Shown one piece after another: positions 55,351 to 64,000 of a DNA stretch of 64,000 bases. Made by a program: the position numbers and the translations under genes. A model generated the notes under the pieces. The model saw only the letters and a program-made list of their open reading frames with translations, searched no databases and had not been told where the DNA came from. Source of the stretch: Dromaius novaehollandiae. Taxonomy: Eukaryota > Chordata > Aves > Casuariiformes > Dromaiidae. Location: NCBI RefSeq assembly GCF_036370855.1, contig NC_088106.1:29414001-29478000 (forward strand). The letters run 5' to 3'. Positions within the stretch are counted from its first letter, which is position 1. Every line of letters begins with the position of its first letter.

Positions 55351-58194
55351 GTCTGCCGGCGCGGTCCTCTGCATAAAACACCTCTCCGTGGCGCTCCTTT
55401 CAGTCCTATGCGTTCTCCCGGTGCAGGAGTTTAATTTGCGAGATGAAAAGCGGGAGCACGGGCTTCCTCAAGCGGCCTGGAGCTGCTTCCCCGTAGTCTT
55501 GCCTCGGGGTCAGCCCTTGGCGCGGGAGCTGCCGCGTGCCGGAGAAGGGCCCTCTCCATCCCCGGACCGTGCGTCCCAGATAAGCAAGCGAGGCAAAAAG
55601 AGGGATTTTTTTAAGGGGGGGGAGATGGTCGGGGAAGGTTGTGCAAAGAGCATGTTGTCTCCTCCGCCGCACGCTGAACGAATGCTGCTTTCCAGGCTGC
55701 CGTGTGAACTGAGCTCAGCCCTGCGCGTCGCGCAGCAGCAGCGTGCACGCAGGGCTCGGGGCGCGCGCCGCTCCTCTCGCTCCGGCACGCCTGAAACTCT
55801 GTGTTACTCCGGGACCGAAAAGCGCCCGCTGCGCTGTGAACGCTTCTGCACAGCCTGCGTAAGGTGCTGGTGGCTCCCGGCGTGCCGGCAGCGCCGAGTG
55901 ACGCACCCGAGGTTTCCCTGCTTGGTTTTCGTCCCACTCTGTGGTTTCGCTGACCCCGTCGATGGTCGCACTTGTGCGGCTCATGGAGGCGAAAAGGCGT
56001 AAAAAGGTGCCGGGAGCGAACGCTTTCTCCCACGCTCGGTGGTGGCTCGGGAGAACGCGCGCGCTCTCGTGGGAGCCGAAGCGGACGTGGTTGCGGGTCG
56101 CGGTGGGCTGCTCTTGCACGTTTTCACCCTGTAGCTGGAGGAGCTTCCCGAGCGGCGGCAGGTCCGAGGCGCCTCAGGGCCAACCGTTTCCGTGCCGCTC
56201 CTCTGCAGATGCTGTCCGCTACGTCCCCCGTGTGCCTGCTTACATCTCTGCTGCCTTCCTCCCTTGCATCTGTTTTGTTAAAACTGAAGGTTTCCCTCCC
56301 TCTCCTGTGTTGCCCTGAGGCCGCGCAGGCATCGCGTGCCCTCTCAGGACTTCCCTCGCTGGGGCGCGGGTCTTGGCGGTGGCCACGTGCCAGCCCCTCC
56401 GTGCAGCTTTTTGTGGCTGGGCCTGGTACCCACTGCTTCCCCAGCCAGAAGGCACCTTCTTGCCTCCCCCCAGGGCTGCCCCGGAGCAGGGAGGCCTCGG
56501 GGAGAGCCTCACACCCTCCCAGCGGCACCCACTGGGGTCCCTCAGGTCCTTCCTCCTGCCCCGGCACCCAGGTTTGGTTCGGGAGATGTCCCCGGGTTTT
56601 ATTCCTGCAGCTGCGTTTGATGTGCTGTTTGACCTTGGGTGCCTGCGTCCCCTCTCGTCCTCTTTGGCTTAGGATGCGCGCGTCTGGTACTCCCATGCTT
56701 TGGTCTTCCTCTGCTGCTCGATCGGTGCCCGAGCCGCCCTTCCCACTGCCGTGCGGGTGTTCGCCTTCAGCCCGGCCGCTTCGCCTGGAGCAGAGCCGTG
56801 GCCAAGGAGAAGCTGGTGAGAAGTTGGTTTTCCTCTCAAGAGAGAGCGCAGAGCTCCTGGCTTTCTGTAACGGCCCAGCCACTAATTTCTGGACTAATTC
56901 CTGGGATCCCTGTCTGTCCTACCCAACTCTCACCTCTGGGGTTGTGGGTTTTGGTTTATGCTCTCGCTGCAGCTCTCCTTCGATGGTGGCTCCCCAGCTT
57001 CACCTGCGGCGCTGGCCCGAAGGCCCGTGCAGCCGCGTCCCCACCGGCCGTGGTGTTAGGGGTGCTCGAGGCTCTGCCCGGGCTGTGGGTGACCTTGGTG
57101 ACTCGCGCGGCGCCCGCTTGCTAAATGCTGCACAGGAGGATTTTGGCTGCTCCTGGAGGAGGAGGCTCCACTCCTGGCAGCGGTGGCCTCGGCACAGCTG
57201 TCCCTGCAAGAGCCCCGAATCTGCGTGCGGTGACTCGTGGCCGTGAGCGGCGCGGGAGCGTGCCCACGGGCTAACGCCGGCCCTGGGCCGCCTTGCGTGG
57301 TGGCACGGGCACGCCGCCACGCCAGCTCCCGGCTGGCTCCAGCTGCCCCTGGGTCGCGCGTTGGTGAGCTCCCCCCAGGCGAAGCTCTCCGTTTCGGTTT
57401 GGCCTTAATTAAAGGACCTTGCGGCCCGCGCGGCTCTGGGTCCGGGCCACAGTGCCGAACACGTCCAGCAAAGGGCTGCGCGCGCTACGAAACGTTGGGG
57501 GTTTGTGGCAAGGGAGGCCTGCCCCTCGGGCTGCAGGCACCTCGGCTGGTCCCCGGTGCGGTGGAGAGCTGCTCGGAGCAAGGCTGAGCTGAGCGCTCCC
57601 GCTGCGGTACAGCGCGAGCTGCGTGCTCTTCCGTCCAAAATCCCACCAGCTCATGGACGTGTCTTGCCTCCCCCGGGGCAGCTAACTAGCTTATCGCAGC
57701 CCGGTTTGGAAGGGTGGTGCCTAGCCGCTGCCCTCGTCGCGTCTGACTTGGCGCGGGAGCCTCCAGCTTGGGCAGCGTGGTCAGGAGGGTGCCGCGACGC
57801 TCCGTTCCCGCTGAACGCGCCGGCGGGGTGAGTGCTCGGTCCCCGGCGTAGTGAGCCCGAGTAAATCGCTATGGGGGGAGGTGTTTTCCCCAAATATTCA
57901 TTAGCATGTGCAAGCACGTTTCCATTTGACCTTGTTCGCTTTCTGCAAACAGTCGAGCTCTCAAACTTTGCACGCTCGACTACTTGCGCAAGGCGAATGT
58001 TAAGCTCGGATATTTGCTGGGCAGCAGTTTGGACCGGCGTGGTCTCGGGTGCGATGTTAGAGATCTGGAGTTCACATCGCGTCCGTCGTTGCTGGGGGCT
58101 GCCCGATTCGGAGCCGAAGCCGGCGTGATGAGCTGCTGCGGGTGACCGGCGCCGCGGGGATTCGGGCGTTTGGAGAGCACGGTAAATGTGGGAG

Positions 58195-58560
58195 CACCCA
58201 GCCAGAGCCGATTATGTTTTATTTATTTATCTTATTTTTTGCACCATCCATTTTCCGAAAAGTCTCGTAATGGGAAATGGCAAGACGAATTGGCCGGGTG
58301 TTTGCCAGCGCTAAGGGGTCCCCGTTTTATTTATTTATTTCTCTTAACTTTTGAATTATTGGAGTGCATCGGGCAGAGATTAACTTTCTCCGCTCCGTAT
58401 TTATTATTGTTGCCTTGCCGTGGAAGCTGGAACTCCCGGAGCTTTGATAAATGGGCTGAAAGGCTCTGTAGTTTCTCCAGAGCTAATCTAAATACCCCCG
58501 TATCCTTTGCTGAAAAGCTAATTTGTGATTTCCGATGGTAATGCTGCTTAGGGAGGTACA
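58195..58560. promoter_or_regulatory. Enhancer-like AT-rich block in EPHB1 intron 1 (a)
   Basis: AT-rich, CpG-poor sequence within a GC-rich intron, with repeated TTTATTTATTTAT motifs and GCTAATTTG, AGCTAATCTAAAT and GATTAACTTT homeodomain-like cores. No open frame of note. Enhancer function is an inference from composition. Confidence 0.35.
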
Positions 58561-59040
58561 ATGGCACGCCGGGCTCTGCTTTTCCTCCTGGTTTATTGCT
58601 GGGGGGATAATGCTCCCCTTGGAAAATAGCGTGAAATCTGGAGCCTGGCCGTTAGTCCTGCTTCTAAATTCTCGGTCTAATGACAGCAGCGCCGCACGCA
58701 CGTGGACCGTACGGTCCGCTTTCTCCCTGGAGGGCTGGGAGGCTCCCATCTCCCTGGAGCCCGGGTCTCCAGGAGGGCTGGAGGGCACCGTCGCCCTGCG
58801 GACTTGGAGCCCGGTAAGGAAGGTGCTCCGTACCCTCCGAAAGCATCTCCGGGCGGGCTGTCCTCCGGGAGGTCTTGAAGACCAAGTCCCGTTGCGTTAT
58901 GCACGTGCACCAAACCCAGAGTCCGGAGGCCGAATCCGTGCGCGCGGTGTAAAGTTCAGCAGCGGGGCGCTGGACCCTCGCAAGGAAGAAAAAAAACTCT
59001 CCCAAACTATTAACCCCCCCGAACAACCCCAATTATAAAC

Positions 59041-59390
59041 AAGTGTTATCCTTCTTTTGAATAATTGAAGAGCTTTTCTATTGAATATTTAATTACAATA
59101 ATATTTGATTAGCGGGGATCGTTGGTCTCCTTTTGTGCAATTGAGAACTGCTGCAAGAAAACAACCTGTTAAAAGAAAATGTTTTGTCTATGATCATTGA
59201 TTTGTTTTTTTTCTTTTTTTCCCCTAATCAGTTATTCAGTCGAAATTGGTTAATTAGCTCAGCTCCATTAAGACTCCTTGGCATTTTCAACTTGATTGTT
59301 TCTAAATAATTATAGTTTTGCCTGCGAAACCCACAACCCAGGGCGACCTAATTATTATTAAAATATACGTGCTTTCGCCCGCCTTCAATA
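59041..59390. promoter_or_regulatory. Enhancer-like TAAT-dense block in EPHB1 intron 1 (b)
   Basis: At least ten TAAT/ATTA homeodomain cores in 350 bases, including TTAATTACAATAAT, GGTTAATTAGC, AAATAATTATAG and CTAATTATTATT, with almost no CpG. Such clusters are typical of deeply conserved developmental enhancers. Conservation cannot be measured here. Confidence 0.4.
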
Positions 59391-59619
59391 AAGCTCCCGC
59401 TGGGAACCCCGCCGTGAGAAATCACAGCGGAAAGAGTTCAAAGGGGAGAGGTCTCGGGCTCGAGCCGCGGTCGGGGCGACGGCTTTGATTTGGTGTCGCT
59501 GCTTGGAGCTGAAGCCGGAGGAAGGGGCTGGCAGGGCGCGGGGAAGGAGAAGGGAGAGCGGCCGGGGACCTCCCGGCAGCCGGGACCCCCTCTCCCGCGC
59601 CATCCCGGCCTCGGGAATG

Positions 59620-59780
59620 GTTTCGGGTGACAATTATAATCTGCCTGTTTTCTTTCCCAGTTGCGTCCCTTAGCGAGCAGGTGGCTTCCTTTGAAGGACT
59701 TTGCGGGGGGGGGGGAAATACAGTACTAAATTTATTATGATTATTTTTTTGATTTGGAAATAGCTACTCCAAGCAATCAG
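59620..59780. promoter_or_regulatory. Enhancer-like block in EPHB1 intron 1 (c)
   Basis: A short AT-rich stretch with ACAATTATAATC, AATTTATTATGATTATT and a nine-base G run. It may belong with block (b). Confidence 0.25.
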
Positions 59781-60239
59781 GGATTAGTAGGGCCTCAGGT
59801 ATGCGCGTGTCGGGGGAGGCATCCCGGCAGTACTGCCAGCGTTCGGAGCTGATTAAGCTGTAGTTTATTAAGCAGCAAGTAGAATCGGTTGCTGGGAACG
59901 GGTAAGAGGCAGCAGAACTTCTCGCTTTTAGGACGCTTTCCCTCACTGGAGATGGGGGCCGTGTCGCTATTTTATTTATTAAATTCTGGTGAGTGTTGCG
60001 CTGGTGTTTGCTCCCCGGTGCACGGTCCTCAAAGGCCTGCTCTGCCCTCCGACGCCTCGGACACCGGCACCGCGTTTTTGGCTATTTGAACCCCGACGCC
60101 GGCTCCCTGCCTTGGGGCAGCCAACGCCACATGGGCGGCGAAGCGTCTGAGATGCCTCCAGGCGACGAGGCAGGAGAGACCTGCGGCTGGGGGGAAGGCT
60201 GGAGAAGGGAACGGGGATGATTGGAGTTTTATGGAGCTT

Positions 60240-60480
60240 TTTTTCCCTTACTTTTTGCACAATCGGATGCAGGGGACAGGCCTTTGATTACTGGAGGCCT
60301 GCACTTGCTTAAACCACTTTCTCGAAATGCTTAGCCGCGGGGTCTGAACTGACTCATTATCATCCTCACTGGGGTCCTGTTGATACGAGGATAATTGCTT
60401 TTTGCTCAAAAGACATTAAATCACTGTGGAAGAGCTGAACGGGTGTGAATTATATCTTTCCCCTGGAAAATAAGGAACCC
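60240..60480. promoter_or_regulatory. Enhancer-like block in EPHB1 intron 1 (d)
   Basis: A CpG-poor segment with TTTTTGCACAATC, CTTTGATTACTGG, ACTCATTATCATC and GGATAATTGC. Enhancer function is inferred from composition only. Confidence 0.25.
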
Positions 60481-61020
60481 AGCGGAAAAGTTGCAAAGGA
60501 AGCACTGGGCCGGGGAGCCGGAGCGAGGCAGGGGCCGGGTGCTCGGTGCCGCGGCCCGGGCTGGCTCCCACGGGGCAGCCGCCAAGGGGGAAGGCGGATG
60601 TGTGGGGGACGGGATGGCCCTAGTAGGTATTTGGGAGCTGGCCTTATGTTGAGCTTATTGTTAGAACCGACATCTGCGTTACTATTTTTCTAAAAAGCTG
60701 CGGAGCAAGATGGACAGCAGCGTCTCCTCGAAAGTGCCAGTTCTGTGGATTTTCCTACCTCCTTAGGGACTGGGGGTCTGTTTTCACACTCATCTTCCTC
60801 AAAAAAAAAACCAAATCGTGGGCCAGGTGAGAGGCTGAGCCCTCCAGGGGAGCCGACGGGAGGTGGGCGCTTGGCAAATCCTCCCTGTACGTGGTCCCAG
60901 GAGGCGGATGGGTGTCTGGGGCTTTGGGACGTGCACAGCCAAGTCTCGCGCCCAGCTCCTGCTCGGCACGTTGCTCTGATGGTTGGGAGTTATTGCAGTG
61001 GGCATTTGAGGTGCCCTGCC

Positions 61021-61048
61021 TTTTTTTTTTTTTTTTTTTTCCCCCCCC
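61021..61048 (+). repeat. Poly(T)-poly(C) tract
   Basis: Twenty T followed by eight C. A simple pyrimidine tract with no mobile element recognised beside it. Confidence 0.85.
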
Positions 61049-63189
61049 TCTTTTAAATCTTGAAAAGCCATTTCAGCTCTTGTGTCCTAGGGAAAGCCGA
61101 TGGGAACTTGGGCTTCTGAGCATCCTGCTTGCTTCAGATCAAGAGCTGGCCTCCTAAATCCATGAGGTTGCCTAAATCCGCTTCGCTTTGTTGTCTAACC
61201 CCTGGCAGTTCCTCTCGGAGCCAGAGGAGATCAGACAACTTTGAAGCCAGGACTTTAATTTTATAAATGTTCGGAGTAATCAGATGCAGTGGAGGATGTG
61301 ATAGAAATATGGCATATGAGCAGGGCTGGAATGGGATATTTTCAGAGTGCTCCGTGAGGCGTCAGCTGTGCTTTTAATTTGAAACAAATGTGTTTGAAAC
61401 GAATAAAATTTAGCTTTTCAAGCTTACAGAAATAGCTCGGTGTATTGCCAAAAGTATTTAGTACGATGTTTTCAAGTAGTTGAAGACCTTTTCGCTCCTG
61501 CTGCCTGGCGCAGCTTGCACTCGGCGCGCTGGGCGGGCTTGGCGTGCCCGCTGCCGTGAGCGCGGCTCCAAGTCGCCTGAGCTTCTCGGGCTTTCGGCAG
61601 AGGAGCGCGGCGAGCTCGCTCTCGCCACGCTGGTTGATGCTGCTTGGTCGGCGCGGTCTTCTGCTGTATCCAGGAGTGGGCTGTCTCCTCCCTCCTGGGT
61701 TTTGCCATAGCTGCTCAGCTTCGAAGGAACCGTGTGTGGAAAGCCAGGACCACCCTCGTAGGGCCAGCGCCAGGAGATGGTTCGCAGCCATGGCGTTGCC
61801 TATTGCAGTAAAGAAAGTGATAGTTTAAGTGTATCCAGGAGGTGGTCTCCCCTTGGAGAGCCTCATGGGACGTGGGACAGGCGGATGGAAGTGGGGACCC
61901 TCTGGGAAGGCCACCAGGGACGGCACCTGGACCAGTAAGCACCAGTACCCACGCAGTATGAAGATGCCTTGCGGCGCGGCGCTGGTGGCGGGTGCTGCTC
62001 CCGAACGGCTCTCCGGGCTGGGGTTTGAAGGAAGCAGGTGCTCCACAGGGTTGTTTCCATGCGGAAACCTTATTTTGATATATAAGGCACACGGTGCCTC
62101 ATTTTGATAACTGTGGGTGTGACACCAAAGGCGCTAGATGGGATCTCCGTACCAAAGTCCCACCGCCTCCGTGGCATCTTCGCGCTGCTCGGGTGGCCTT
62201 GAGGGAGCTCCATTTTTGGGGGAACGGGGTCCGCGTTCGTCTCACCCGAGGAGCCGGAGCGGTGACGTGGCACGCTATTTGCTTGTACAGCTCTGCGCCG
62301 GTGTGTTGTCAGGTGAGCTGTGTGCTCTCGCGCGGTGACAGCAACGGTGTCATCGGGACCAGACATTAAACTGTAAAACAGTAATGTCTGGTATAACAAA
62401 ATTCAGAAGAACCAGTTCTATGCCACGTTAGAGCTACAAGTGCTTATAAGTCCTTTAACCATTTTGAGCAAGAGTTATACCAAATAATCTTGCTTTGTTA
62501 AATGCGCACCTCAGCAAAATGGCAAGAAGCACTAATTCTGCAGAAATTAAAAGAAATGATTCCCCTTCCCTTCATGTCCACTTGGGTAGTGCTTTCCCAA
62601 GCTCTGTTTTCTGGCCGAGATTGTTTTTCCCCTGCGCCGTTATACCTGGGTGGCCTTGCAGGAGGGAGGACGTAGGTGCGGGCTGGCAGAAGCTGTCGGG
62701 TCGTGAGCTGGTTGTGTTCGGCATCCTTCTAAAAATTGGCTTTTATTATCCCTCCTTTTACCCTGCACAGACAGAGGAGGATTTGCTGCTGGGCCTCCCG
62801 TTTTCCAAATGAGTGTTTTTCTGAGTTTTACCCCTTTCCTTTTGTTACATAAGCCAATGGTCATGGGACCTGGGACCCTTCCTTGAGGGGCTCCTACGTG
62901 ACCTCTAGCATGTTGTGCTTTGCATGGCTGAGGGCTCGTGTGCTTTTGTGCTGGTTTGGAAGTGAATGGGACTCGGTAGACGTGTGCTTCAGGTGCCGTT
63001 GTACAGTGGGGCGGCTCGTGGAGTTTTCTCCTGTTGTTGTGTTGCCCGTGAAGGGTGGTGGCCACAGCTACACGCTCTTGTTGGACAGTGCTGTGAAGTT
63101 CAGGGGTCCGGGGGGAGAGCAGCGAGGTGGTTCCCATCCATGAGAGCGCCTCACGCTCCAGCTTCTCCTCCTTTGAGTCCCAAATCCAA

Positions 63190-63735
63190 TAGGTTTTGGA
63201 GGTAGTTTGCTGTGAGGCATGTAATTTATTTATTTATTTAAAGTTTTGAAATGTTTAGGTGAAACCGTGATGTCTTTGAGGCACATTAAGCGTTCCCAGT
63301 GGGTTACCTTGAAAGCTCCCTTAAGTCTGGAATGAATCAAAGTGCAAATGTTTATAATGCAATACCCACGCACGCTCGGAAAAGCGTTTTATTAAGGGAG
63401 AAGAGTCAGAAAACAACAATAATAAAACATGTTTTATGCAGTTGGTGAGAAACTGGTAAACTAGGTGAAGTTTTACAGCACACGAAATTGATGCAAGCTG
63501 TAAATTTGAATTCCCAGACTGGTCCTCGGGTCTTGCTCTTTATTACATGAAATAACATTTTCCACTTTTAATAGTTCGCTTCAGCACAGCGAGCAGAGCT
63601 TTATCTTTCCAAGTGATCTGCTGTGAGCGTTTTATAAGCAAACTGTCACCTGTCCTGAAGACTTCTTTCGGTCCTCTTACTGAGTCACCCGGAGGCTCTT
63701 GATAAATTAGCAAGTCGCTGTTGTTTGCGTTGCAG
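63190..63735. promoter_or_regulatory. AT-rich block ahead of the exon-like segment
   Basis: CpG-poor sequence with (TTTA)n, GTTTTATTAAGG, CAATAATAAAACATG and similar motifs, directly before the exon-like segment at 63,736. It may be regulatory or just AT-rich intron. Confidence 0.25.
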
Positions 63736-63823
63736 GCGTGGGGGGAACCTTGGAAGTCCTCATGCGCCTCTCCCTGGTCTTGATTATTTTGGCGTTTTTT
63801 GGCACAAATGACCTTACTGCCTG
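63736..63823 (+). other. Exon-like segment with a signal-peptide-like frame
   Basis: 88 bases between a TTTGCGTTGCAG acceptor and a strong CTG|GTAAGT donor. One frame stays open throughout and contains MRLSLVLIILAFFGTNDLTA, hydrophobic like a signal peptide. Spliced after EPHB1 exon 1 it would enter in frame, but it ends in phase 2 while EPHB1 exon 2 should need phase 1, so it is not a simple cassette exon. It could be an alternative first exon or chance. Confidence 0.25.
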
Positions 63824-64000
63824 GTAAGTTTTGTCATCTTGTCGTGGAGGGCGAGCGACGTCCTCGAGTGTCACCGCGAGCCGACCGGGGCCCTTCCGCG
63901 GCGCTCGGAGCCTGGCTCCCGTCTCCCCCGCCCCGGCCGTCGGCGAGCCGGCCTTGGAGAAGGGCGCTCCGAAGGAAGCGGGCTGACTTAGCGGGGCCTC

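Larger units (their letters stand above)
54689..64000 (+). other. EPHB1: EPHB1 intron 1, 5' part
   Basis: GC-rich to about 57.8 kb, then alternating GC-rich and AT-rich blocks. I find no EPHB1 exon 2, expected tens of kilobases away in this gene. It contains several enhancer-like AT-rich blocks, a T/C tract near 61,021 and one exon-like segment, listed separately. Confidence 0.7.

Noticed and set aside
53804-55381. 525-codon open frame on the minus strand over EPHB1 exon 1 (and a 501-codon frame beside it)
   Set aside because: The product is almost only P, R, A and G, as expected from any frame of a CpG island. It has no domain and the other frames are equally open.
1-64000. CRISPR arrays, operons, prokaryotic promoters, tRNA and rRNA genes
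   Set aside because: The window is vertebrate nuclear DNA; no regular repeat-spacer arrays, tRNA box pairs or rRNA text were seen on either strand.

Overview
This window is vertebrate nuclear DNA, most likely from a bird or a close archosaur relative. It shows short exons in long introns with GT-AG splice sites, CpG-rich promoter blocks, decayed CR1 LINE copies and no mammalian-type Alu or L1. It carries the conserved amniote gene order CEP63 - KY - EPHB1. Identifications rest on protein features I recognise, consistent splice phases and this gene order; no database search was possible.

Layout. Positions 1-9,313 (+) hold the last five recognisable coding exons and the 3' UTR of CEP63, a centrosomal coiled-coil protein; the gene starts before the window. 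Positions 9,331-14,329 are intergenic and I see no gene there. Positions 14,924-37,785 (-) hold a complete KY (kyphoscoliosis peptidase) gene that I could assemble as 11 coding exons, 1,956 nt, 651 codons plus stop, with every splice phase agreeing. CEP63 and KY converge tail to tail. The KY 5' end lies in a CpG-rich block (about 37.2-38.95 kb). Positions 39-53.9 kb are intergenic, with one old CR1 copy (41.6-42.3 kb) and two CpG-rich blocks without an obvious gene. Positions 54,619-54,688 (+) are EPHB1 coding exon 1 (start codon and signal peptide) inside a strong CpG island. The rest, to 64,000, is the start of EPHB1 intron 1, with AT-rich blocks resembling conserved enhancers and one unexplained exon-like segment near 63.8 kb.

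The three genes share position rather than pathway: centriole duplication (CEP63), muscle Z-disc maintenance (KY) and ephrin-B signalling (EPHB1). I found no previously undescribed system. The items most worth checking are the exon-like segment at 63,736-63,823, the chain of frame-neutral small exons in KY, the perfect CArG box upstream of KY, the TAAT-dense block in EPHB1 intron 1 and the orphan CpG blocks upstream of EPHB1. Almost all long GC-rich open frames at 33-57 kb are chance frames in CpG-rich DNA.
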